The notes under the pieces were generated by a model. It ran no database searches. It was not told the origin of the DNA and worked only from the letters and a program-made list of their open reading frames with translations. This document shows positions 23,031 to 34,700 of a stretch of DNA of 64,000 nt, one piece after another. Source of the DNA: Macropodus opercularis (Eukaryota; Chordata; Actinopteri; Anabantiformes; Osphronemidae); NCBI GenBank assembly GCA_030770545.1, contig JAUCMP010000026.1, positions 4,258,501 to 4,322,500 of the forward strand, given 5' to 3'. The position numbers and the translations under genes were made by a program. Position 1 is the stretch's first letter. Every line of letters begins with the position of its first letter.

Positions 23031-23580
23031 GGTGGTTCCAGTGTGACAGCCAGGAGCTTGGTAATGATCAATGAAGCTAGACGATCACGCAGTGTTCACT
23101 CACTAATCGGCAAACACAGCATGCACACAGATACACGCGCACACACACACCCCTACACACACCTAACACTCACACGACGCTAACAGGACTCTAACTTATG
23201 CCCGACACATGCTTGATCCTGTGGTAATGACGAGAAAATGAATAGTGCAGTCAGAGAAGGGGATTTGAATAATGTTCATATGTGTACATTAAAAATCAAA
23301 AGCATATCAAATTACATATGACAGGAAAAGACAGGAAAAGGCTCTATGTTGCAGAAAATAATAGAAATATTAATTATACCAATAAGTGTAATCTGCTGCT
23401 CAGATTTAAACATCTGGACACTGTTGTCCGTCACTTTATTCCTCCTCTCTCTCTCACAAACCAACACGTTAATGATATACTTGCTAGGAGCAAAGTCTGA
23501 GCATGATGACAGGTAAATAACAGGCTTTCTGACAAACACATGTACAACATAACACACGGCCACCGAGGAGCGATAATGCT
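23031..23580 (-). promoter_or_regulatory. Upstream region of slc2a2
   Basis: This holds the slc2a2 5' UTR and presumed promoter; no coding frame is credible. It contains an interrupted CA stretch near 23135-23165 and an HNF1-like palindrome at 23468-23480. The transcription start cannot be placed from sequence alone. Confidence 0.35.
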
Positions 23581-23589
23581 CTAGTTTCT

Positions 23590-23595
23590 TTTATT
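23590..23595 (-). terminator. Candidate distal poly(A) signal for tnik
   Basis: AATAAA on the minus strand about 2.25 kb past the tnik stop; a nearer hexamer lies at 23875-23880. Confidence 0.25.
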
Positions 23596-23874
23596 TCTCT
23601 CATACAGCATCTCTTTTACAAAACAAATAAATCCCAAAACAGGACATTAGTAATGCTCCTTTAAAATAAAGACAACGGGAGATAAACAGAGAAAAACAAT
23701 ACAGTGGTTTCATCTTTGAAAGGAGGGTCTCAGTGAATCAACCGCCGCACTTTCCAACGGGAAGCGAGTCCCCCCACGGACAAACACTGTTATAATGCCC
23801 CATTCACACCTGCTCATCAATCTAACACGCAGAGGCGGCACACACAGGGAAGACATGTGTTTCTTCAACTCAGC

Positions 23875-23880
23875 TTTATT
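23875..23880 (-). terminator. Candidate poly(A) signal for tnik
   Basis: AATAAA on the minus strand about 1.96 kb past the tnik stop codon, in AT-rich sequence, consistent with a long 3' UTR. Confidence 0.35.
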
Positions 23881-25841
23881 GCTAAATGTGTAAAAAGTCC
23901 TTGAAAATATAAAACTTTAAATAATTTAACAGAAAATAATGATTATTACATTACTGGGGTATTTTTGTGCTCCCTTAAGCTTGTAACCCATAAGCGAAAA
24001 CTACCCAACATCCACCAGGAAAAGATTAAACTGCACAGCCTCATAGTGTTATGAATTTGGACTTTTCATCATTCCATACTCAAAACTCCTTTCAAAGAAT
24101 AAATCTAACTGTTAATATACATCTCTATTAGAAGAGACAAATGACATCAGCGATGTGTTAAAGTTAGATAATAACACAAAAAGTGTAAGGAGGCAATAAA
24201 ACTGATTAATCATAACGTGAGTGATGATCTTTTGGCCTCCGTTTTAATTTTGCTTACATCATGCTAGGCACTGTACAAACAGTTAGGAGCCAAACTCAAA
24301 ACCAACCCGAGGAGCACGATTCAAAGAAAAGGACACCACAGCTTTCAACAGCGAGTGCTTTCACATGCGCACAGTATTCAGGGAGAGCAGCTTGTATCCT
24401 GCTGAGGTCGTGCTCAGGTTAAGGTTCAGCCCCTATGATGCAATGTTGTATCTCCTCCAGCAACATGGCTGTATTCACGAGTAGCCAGGACATTATTGTG
24501 TTAAGAATAAAAAAATCTGACACCAATATGAAGAAACAAATGACTCAAAAGTAAAAATCACTAATATTGCCTATTGTAAATGCCTGGTGTTCACATACAC
24601 CAACTTAAACTTCATTCTAAGAAGACAATAGCATCAGTCTGCATGGAAACACACTCAATGTTGCTTTGATGGCATTAAGGTCAAAGTTCACGCACAGAGA
24701 CAAAATTACTGAACGTTTTCCAGGACATTGATTCAAACGTCCCACTTTGATTTGAACTTCTTTTGAATGGGACTCATTTCGACATCAAGTCAAACACGCA
24801 CGCGCGCACACTCACACACATTAAAACACACTCCTGTTTTCAGAGACACAGATGTGCTGTACATTTCATCAAGCTTTGAAGACTGACCGACTGTTACACA
24901 GAAAAGGAAGCATGAACAGAATGATGCTCTCATTGTTCATTTAATGTTACAGTATATCTGATGCAGCACCGTCAGAGTTTATAGAGTGAGAACAGGCAGA
25001 GTGATGACGGGAGGGGGAGGAGGACCAGTGATTGCATTTTAAAGGGAACACAGACATCATCTTTGCATACTCACATGACAGCAGAGTCTCGACGCATCTG
25101 TCAGTGAAATGTACAATTCAGTTTACTCCGAACCCGAAAATTATGGCGAGAGGAGGAGGTGGGGAGACAGAGGACAAAGAAAATCAATGGCAGTGCCTGT
25201 AGATTTGTCATCCCTCTGCTGCCACCCGTGTCCTCCCATATACCCAAGCACCGATTTAAATTCATATTATAATCTACAATTTAGTTTAGCTGTCAGTCTC
25301 GGGGAATCAGCACACACATGGCAAAAAGGAAGCAAGAAAAATTGAGGACACTGGTGTCAGTGGACTGAAAAGTGATGACTAGATTTACCAGGAACGAGCT
25401 GAGGGGCCTAATGGGCGAAAGCAAACAGCAGATGAAGGGGGGCAGCGGGAGGCCGTGTAAGGTTCTGAACACTTGAATTCACTGGTCTGTTTGCAGGGAA
25501 GAGACGGACAAAAAAGGCAAGACAGCTACAGACGGACAAAGACGGAAGAGGAGAATATTTGGAAAGTCAGTGGCACCAGTTGGCCAGTCAGCTGAGTAAC
25601 AATGGCTTCTGCACGACCCGGCATCGGTGGTGACGCGTCTTCATTTGAAACTGGTATTTGTTGTTCTTCACTACGATTCGCTTTTTATTTCTGCCCCCAT
25701 CGAGCCTCTCCCCGTGGTAAAAGACTTCACTTGTGGCCTCTCGATCAATGTGGATCATTTGTGATGTGCGCCATGGGCAGAGGTGGGGGCGCCGGGCCGG
25801 CCAATGGGAGAGCGAGGCAGAGCGGGCTGTGGGAGGAGCCA
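23875..25841 (-). other. tnik: Probable tnik 3' UTR
   Basis: Sequence directly after the tnik TGA, AT-rich in its distal part, with no coding frame. The distal limit is set only by the candidate AATAAA hexamers. Confidence 0.4.
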
Positions 25842-25925
25842 TCACCAGTTCATCATAGAGTTCCTGTTGAGGGTCATGAAGAAAACCTGGCTGCTGCCTC
25901 CTGATCGCACCGACGCAAAGAAAAC
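25842..25925 (-). CDS. tnik: tnik exon 34 with stop
   Basis: 27 codons plus TGA, VFFASVRSGGSSQVFFMTLN and the C-terminus NSMMNW, as in TNIK; MAP4K4 ends in LLSW. Confidence 0.96.
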   Translation of the reverse strand, partial: VFFASVRSGGSSQVFFMTLNRNSMMNW

Positions 25926-28900
25926 CTAGAGAGAATGAGAATATTTAAACTGTCAGTCAAGAAAAAAAATCGGAAATAAAACTTTATTTATGACTGTTCT
26001 TAAATAAAGTCATATGGCAAAGATGTTTTAGATTATCTAAGACTAATCGTCTTCTGTAGGGATTCGTGTCGACAGCACAAATCTCCGCTCGGACTTGCCA
26101 GGTCGTTCTAAATATTTATGATTGGACTCTAATCTGTGCTGTGCAATAAATATTAATAACAGCAAATCAAAGCACATGTGGTGTTGTACCTTGTCATTCC
26201 GCTCACAGAGAAACTTGAGTCTCTGGGCTCTCTTGTGCATGAAGACTCCATCCAGATGACCGGTCTCCACAGAGCGGATCTCTATTGCTTTCTCACCCCA
26301 TCCCATAATCTGATTAGAATGGATATAGGCTGGAAAAAAAGCCAAGAGTGGCATAAATGGCAATGGATAAGTAATAATAAGGAGATCCATTACATTTAGA
26401 TAATCTCCCAGAAAGATTGTTGATTAATTGATTATTATTATGATAATTAGGCTTTAGCGATATCATCATACAATTACGCAACGTTTTATTTGTCTGTTGG
26501 GTAAAGGTCAACGTCAACAGCAAAGCGGACGCGTGGAACAGCACAGCGAACGCGTGCTGACATCGCACTTGAACGTTGCGAGTCACCTCCCAGGTTCGTT
26601 CCCCACGAGGGCAGTTCAGTGTCTTATTAGAGCAGTGTCCACAGCAGAATTTGGAAGAGTCAGCACTGGAGTTAGCGGCTGTAGTTTTAAAATTGCTCTG
26701 GCTATCAATAGGGGGCAGTAAAACACCAGAAACCAGTGTTGATCTCTGCAGCAGCAGCTCATAACTCATGAAGTTTTTAGGAGCTTACTTCTATTATTGT
26801 TGTTCATCTACATCAATTGTTCTTTTCTTTCTCAAACTTTTATTATATTAAACTCCTCCTTCTTTTGTTTCTCTTGGCCAGTAAGCAGCTCTGGAGACCT
26901 TGTGTAAGACCAGATGTAATAAACTAATTTCTGAACGCAATTAAACTTTAAATGAACCCCGATAAGCTCCTTTTTATGAGTTGCAATAAATACACACACA
27001 GGCACTAAATTACTGTACTGGCCTATCACTCGATTTAAACCTCTTAAGCCTTAAAATTTTAATTTGGCAATTTGTAGTATAAATCTTTCAACGTGGTATT
27101 TATTCCCGTTTTGATACAGAAAATCAATCCACACACCAACAGACGTAGGCATCTCTCCCCACTGCAGCACCACATCCTTGGTGATTCGGCCATAGGTGTT
27201 GACGTAGACGCCCTCATCCTCATAACACAGCAGCATCTCCATTCCATCGGTCTTAGGGAGCACCACGATGGCATGGGGCGTAACTTGGCTCTGGATCTAA
27301 TGCAGATACACACAGGCAAACGTTTCAGAGGCTTTGATTAAATCTACATTTATTCGTAATCTACGTTAGATTAAAATATTACAGCAATTTTATCGAAGGC
27401 ATTTAATGCCACCAAAGTTGGCTAGCATCTTTTGGAGCGCGCTGCCATCTGTAATCCTCCACAGAGCAAGTTTGTGGACGTCGGCAAAGCTGCCAAATAT
27501 CAAGAGCATCAGCTCATGAGAGAGTTATCGAAAAAAATCTTCTTCCGCTTAACGGGCATTGACAAATTTGATCGCTTTTCTGACTCAAACTGTCAGAAAT
27601 AAAAGCACAGGAGGAGGAACAAGTAACACACAGCTGTTATCTTACATGTAGCTCAGAAACCAACCCCACTGCTTGTTTCATCGTGTTGTCATGAGGTACG
27701 GCTGAAAAATACACTTCAGGAGCACAACACAGGATCATATCAGTACAACAAATAAGTGACAAGGCAGTGAAATAACTCATCTTAGCCCACGAGGTCCTGC
27801 TCACTATGATACTTTAAGGTTCATTTATTGTGTCACAATATGCACCATAATAATAATGTAAAATAAAATAATTCTTATATCAGTGACATGTATCGTTCTG
27901 CAGCCTTCTGATGTGGCTCCGTCGTGACCAAATACCTCACTTATACCAAATGCATCTTCCTGCGGCTAAGATGAATTAATTCACACAGACTAGTCTCTAG
28001 CTAGGTCATCCATTAATGTCTACACTAATGAACTGTACTGCACACACACACACACGTGTAGCCACTACGAGGTTTTACTACGGATCTATTGATCTAGTCT
28101 AAGGATGGATTCCAGGATGTCACCTTTGTCTGTTTGGCACACTGGAAAAGAAAAGAAGTTGGCAAGGAAAGAGAGAGAGAGAGAAAGAGGAAGCGTGGAT
28201 GAAAGGTGGAAAAGACAAAGTGAAAGAAAATTATTACAGTGGTCAGGAGAATCCTTTAATAACACTTCTTCTGGTACTCCCACTGTATAGCACCAGCTCT
28301 AGTGAACTGTGTAATCAAAACGAATGCAGGCTGAAACCGGCATGTCCTGACATTTGCATTCTGCGGTTTATAATTACAGACACAAAGACGTTGGCGGAAT
28401 TGCATCTGAGTTTGTGCAAGGGCCTGTGATTAATGAAGCTACGCCTGAACCAACTAATTCGCTCGCATTCAACCACACAACATCGTCAGGAGTCATATCC
28501 GAGTGCATGCACCATGACAAAGATGCAGTCGCCTGAGAGCGTGTGATAACGTCTTGACACTACGACGTTGTTGCAACAGGATATTTAGAAACAGCTGCTG
28601 CTAATTTTACATTTGAATTGAGTAACTGGAACTATTGCACAGTGCATCCTTTTTACCACCGTAAAACAAAGCACTAAATCACTCATAGATGCATTTTATT
28701 TTAAATTTGCTGTGACTCCTCCCAGGCTTCACTGAGGTTGAGCGTCTTACACCGAGAGACACAAGAAGAAAGCCCTGCACTTACATGTGAGGGGATGTAA
28801 ATGTCGTAAGGGTTGCCTGAGTCCACGTCGATCACATGGAAGCCCACGCTGGAGCCGTAGATGACCTTTAACCTCTGGCCTTCCTCCACTGTCAGGTCAA

Positions 28901-31701
28901 CCAGCTGGGGACGGTGCTGCAACTCAGTGAAAGACTGAAAGACAGGGGTGAGGGAACAGACGTGGGCCGTTACGTGCTGGTTCAGCCTCGCGTCCATCTG
29001 TTCATGTTGTGCTTTCATACCTTAAAGGCCATGAACTTGTGGTAGGGTTTGGGAGCCCAGGCGTAGATTTCCACAGAGTTCTTAAGAGCAATGACCAGGA
29101 ACTTAATCCTCTCGTATTTCACTAGAGACACAGATTTACCATGAGAAACACCACAGTATATTTTCTCCGCTGAAAGATGACGGAGCAAGTCCTGTGATGC
29201 TTACCAACTTTATAATGCACACAGCCCTCCAACTCTCCAACCGTAATCCACCCCTGCTTCTTCTCCACTTCCGGGTCATTGTGTAATATTCTGTTTCTCA
29301 GCCAAGACAGGTAGTAGACGCGCAATTTATTCTTTTTCCCTGAGAGATCGAGCAAGAAGACCATCAAGACATTTCTTGATAAGAAGTGTACAGAAACAGG
29401 TAGTGATGTGGATATGAAGTTTCACTGCAAGTTAAATCATGCTTATTATAACTGTGTATGTGTGAGAACTGCGGTACCAGATATTGTGACCAGCACGTTG
29501 AGCCCCTCCAGCACATCCATCTGTAGGAAGCGCCGCCGCGTGATCAGGTTATAGACCTTTCCCTGCCCGCTCCGATCGAGCAGCATCAGACCGTTCTCTG
29601 TCCCCACCAGCAGGTTCACGCCTACGCACACAGACACACCAACGTGAAAAGTACCAACGAAAATAAAGAAGACTTCTTGTCCAGGGTTGTGCGTATTGCC
29701 GTACCCCAGAGGGCAGCACACAGAATCTCAGAGTTGAAGCGTTTCTTGTATTTGCGGATCTCCGGTGTGTCACTGTGGGGTCTGATGTTGGTTGGGTTGA
29801 CGTTGACCACAGAGATCTTCCTGGCTTCGTTCAGCCTGGCCTGCTCCTGCCTCAGCAGCTCGTTAGCAAACATGGCTGAGGGGACGACAGAAAGAAACAT
29901 GAGATAACAGCGGCGATAGAATTAAGCTGTTTCCTGTAGTAAATCTACTTCCTGTTGTTGTCACCTGCTGCCGAGTTGTCATTGTCATCCTCACTCGGAG
30001 AGGTTTGATAGACACGTGGATCAACAAACGGAGTAAACGACGCCTTGGACCCGCTAACGCCAAACTGTGAGACGGGAAAAAGGTTCAGCGGACGTTACCA
30101 CACCACAACCCAACAACGTGTTAGCGTCTGTGGTGCGAGTCTGCGCCTGACCTCAGCCAGGTCGCCCAGTTCCTGCAGGCCTGTGGTGGGTGTGGCCGAG
30201 GGAGAGTTGCTTTGCTGCACCAGGTCAGGGAGGTTACCGTGGTTGCTGTGATTTCCAAACCCGTTGCTCTCCGAGTGGCTGCCTCTCCTCCTCTCCTCTG
30301 CCTGGGACGACAGCGACAGAGAGAATTTGAGAACTGTAGTGAAGAGTAAATGAAAAAACGTCTACGCGTGTGTGTACACTCGTCACCTCTCTCATCACCA
30401 GAGTGCCGTCCTTGGAGCTATTATAGGCATCTCCCAGCGAGTCCTCCGTCAGCCCTCCGTATGACTCACCACTGCCCTGCACTGCTGGCCTACAACACAC
30501 AAACACAAAAAACAACCACAGCTCATTATTTACACAGCAATTCTGCCAAACCTATACTGACAAGCTACTGGCACGATGCATATTTCAAACACATGCGCAT
30601 CTCAACACAAATAAACTCTGACAGATTCAACTGGGGAAGAACAAAAGCAAAACATGCAGCAGGAATGGGACAAATAAATCGAATGGAACAACTTACATGA
30701 TGCGGGGGATGTCACTAACGGCAACAGTCCCGTCATGCCCCACTGTCTCGCCGTCCTCGTCACTGCTCTCCGATTCTTCGCTAGAGGACGAGTAGTCCGT
30801 CACCTTAATTCGAGCGAAAGAGGTAGAAACGAAAGTGAACATCAGAGTCACTTAAAATTACCTCCTAAACGAAACGCTCCTCTCTGTCTCAAAACCTACA
30901 AATGTGACTGACTCATCAATACTTATTAAGAGTGGCTCTAGTTATCTCTCATAAAAGAATTAGCGTTACTGTGTGTTTGCAAGACAAGGCTGTAATAGGT
31001 TAACCTTCACTGCACCCAGATATAGACTATGTCCTGTACTCAGTGGTCACCATACCTTGACTGGGGGCCTGCTGCCCTCCTCTACCCTCAGTTCTCTGAG
31101 TTCCTTGGCCAAAGCACTCAGGTCCTGTAAAGAGGAACAGAGGTGGAAAGAAGGATTAAGTCATTTACTGCAGTTCAGCTCTTCTGAATCACTTGTCTCA
31201 CAGACCAATTCACATCCGAGGAGAAGAGGAGCAGAGGGGCAATGAGTCGGACACGCCATGAACATAATGACGAGAGGACAGCTGGTTTGCTGTCACATAA
31301 ACAACCAGCCCTGAAAACAGTACTTCTTACACTTAACTATAGTGCTGATCTGAGACGTTTGAGATGATTTACAATAACGAATAGTTACATATGAGCACTT
31401 TTCCCCATTCACAAGCAAATATTAAAGTTATAAACACAGGCCAGAAAATAGAATTAACGTTAGACTGCGGCATTAAAATGTCTCCTCTAACAATCCCCCC
31501 CATGCCAGCTGGCCTGTGCCCCCTCCCTGCCCATTCAAACCCAGGTCAGACCAAGTCATGCAGATGGGGGGGTGGGGACCATCATACCCGGGGGGGGCTT
31601 ACCAGCTCCTCCTGGCCAGTAACCGTTGACAACAGAGAAACAAGAAAGGAGGTTAAGAGACCGTTCAGGTGCTTGGCTTTTATGTTGCATATACCTGTAT
31701 A

Positions 31702-31742
<41 letters not shown>

Positions 31743-34700
31743 GCATGCAGCCAATCAAACGCGAGCTCACATTCACACGCTCAGGTACCGTGTGTTGAGA
31801 AGCAAACATGCATCATCAACACCACATCCTGATGTTTCAGAGGTAAAACAGATGCCATGTTCCTGTGAAGCCCACTAACCCCATGCCGGGGGAAAACAAG
31901 GGGCCCGAGGTAAATGGGAAGCCGGGATCAAAGAACGGAGACTCATGTGTCACTAACCTCATCTATGGCTTTCTTATAGCTCTGAAGATTGAAAGGAAAA
32001 AGAGAGAGGGACAGCGAAATAAGACAGAACCAGATGAAAAGCAGAAAAAGAGAGAAGAGGTATGTAGAAGACTCCCAGAGAGGAAACCGCTGCGAGTCTG
32101 TGTGGAGCGACTCACTGCAGGTCTGCTGGGTCTGGCAGATTCACGGCCCTCCTCCTGCTGCCTAGGCTTCGCCTCCTGACTCTCTCCTGGTGGTGGTGAT
32201 CCCTCCTGCTTCGTTTGACCTGCCAGAACAAGGACGTAATTACACATCTGGCCTGCGCAGCGGAGACAAACACGTTTTAATATGAACATAAGACAGATGC
32301 CATGTGGTCGTCAGGTACATCCATGAATGGTTTAGATATTCCTTTGGCCACTGTGACACATCCCTCTACACTCTCTTTCATTTCCTTTCCTCTATCTCTC
32401 CAGAGGCTGAGAGCAACAGGGCACATCAGACAGGTTGATCAGAGGAGAACTGCGACTGCCACTGACTGATAGCCTCTGAACTCACTGAAAAGACGTCGGT
32501 GCATGCGTTTCCCCGTCCACACGTCAACTAACGCATGCGCACACGCAGATCGTTAATTGTTTGCATGCAGCCACACAATTGTAGGTGTGTTTTGTACCTC
32601 TTCTCTCAGCCGAGCCTGCTTGGGACGAAGGGGAGGAGGAAGACGACGAGTTTGAGGAGGTTCTTTGCAGCATGGCGTCGAGAGACAGCTCTGAGCGTTG
32701 CAGGTCTGGGTTACTGAAACAAGGAGAACTTACTTTAAGTTCTTGAACATTAGAGCCCACAGTGTAGTCATTCAGTAGATAGTGTGTGTATGTCACATTC
32801 TGCTCAGGAGCTCTTTACCTGGCCCGTATGAGCTGAGAACCTGTGCGAGGGCCCAGACCTACTCCTCCGTTCGGGGAATTCTTCCGAACCAAGGCTGGGG
32901 AGATTGAAGTGGTCCTCTGGGGAATCTGGACACACGGACAGAAGGCCACTATTGAGCGTACAGCTTTCATTTTACACAACCACACTGTTGCTTAATTGGT
33001 ACAGTATGTTGTAGTAATAACACACATTTAATTGCAGATGGTGATGCTCTAAATGCTTTCCTACTCAATAACGCTAATCGTATTGTAGTGTTACGCCAGC
33101 AATCAGTGGCATCATAGTTTAATGGTGTGGTTAGTGACGCATTTCACATCATAGTGGGACATCTTGTCAATTCTAAGAGATCTTTCAAGTTAACCACAGC
33201 AAAACAATAAAAGGTTCAGTCAATTTTACAAATTCAAATATCCAAACATTGTACAATAAGTATAGATCATAGTTTTCTCTTGTCTCGGTATAACTCTCTG
33301 ACCTTGGGTGGAATGTCCTCCTCTCTCAGCCAGGCAGTCCTGTCCCGATCCCTGTCTCTATCCCGTTCCTCCCTGCTGCTGACCCGCAGCGGGGCTCCAG
33401 GGGTGTCGGACGTGGGGTCCGAGTTCTGGCGGGGCATCTCGGGCCTCGGGGAACCCGCGCTAACGCTCTCACTCAGAGCTGAGCCCGTCTGATCCTGCAG
33501 GGACTGCGAGCCAGACATAGAGGTGGAGTGGGTCTTCACGGGAACCAAGTGAGCCATCTGTGGGTACGAGATGAAAGCAACAGAGAGACATTAAGAAACA
33601 TGTCTGGCATTTATTTAGAAGGAAGGAAAAAAAGAACATGTTTAAGGAAGATGGAGAAAAGAGGAGTTATTTGGGAGATTAGAAATGATATACAACTGAG
33701 GTTTAAAGGTCAAAGGCATAAGAAAGATAAAAAATATACATAATACATAAAGAGGCACATTTAAACTGAGAGAGAAAACGGAGGATGACATGACTGATAT
33801 GAAGAAATTAACCTTTAGAGAAAGGGCACAAGGAGCAAAGAGGTTTGTGATTGTTTGAAGAAAATCGGTCACAAGGAGACCTGGCAAACAACCACATGCT
33901 CCATTTTTCATCCACACACACCTGAGGTTCGATGGAGCGGTGGACAGGTGGGGTGCGGGCGGGCTGCATGCCTCCGCTGCTGAAGGACTCGGAGCGGGGA
34001 GGGAGGGAGGGGTCAGAGATGCGGTTGGACACTTTGTGCGGCAGCGCTGGGGAGCTCTGTCTGTTCAGCTTAGACCGCTCCTCCACCTGCGACAGGTCAC
34101 ACACCACCGTCACTCACAGCCCAGCACGGAGCAACAACCAACCACCGATCGATTCCTCATGCAACCCCTACAAGCCGCCAGACAATCTTAACACCCAGCT
34201 CTGTGGGATGCACGCACAACTCTAATTATGACTCACACTAAAACTCCTCAGAGGGATTTGGCGTAAGTGCAGGACTGTTGCTGTAACCTGTCTAGGCATG
34301 CTCTGAAGCTCAGAGCCACCTGAGAGGCTGGAGCCTGCAGTGCTTCCCACGTGATGTTCAGGAGTAAAAATGTCTGGTGTTTGTGAGAGACCTTCAGCAA
34401 TTATACCTACTCTCCATTAGCAGGCACCACATTTAAACATATATTTGGCTCTTTTGTGAACAGGAGACTGACTTACACATGTGTGAGGAGGGCAGAATCG
34501 TCCTCCTGCCAGTGTAATCAGATTATCAGATTATCAGATTATCAGATGCGCAGTGAGAGAAGGTTCCAAGGAACCATCTCCACTGCCCAAATCACACTTT
34601 TCCATTCTAAAAGCTCCAAATCTCTACACGGTCGGTGGAGCGTTGAGTCACGGCTCAGCAGGGCATAGTGTTAATGGTCCCCAGGTAAACATGCGTGTGT

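Noticed and set aside
33642..33917. Minus-strand frame reading out of tnik exon 16
   Set aside because: It lies in the intron after a good GTGTGTG donor and has no family similarity.
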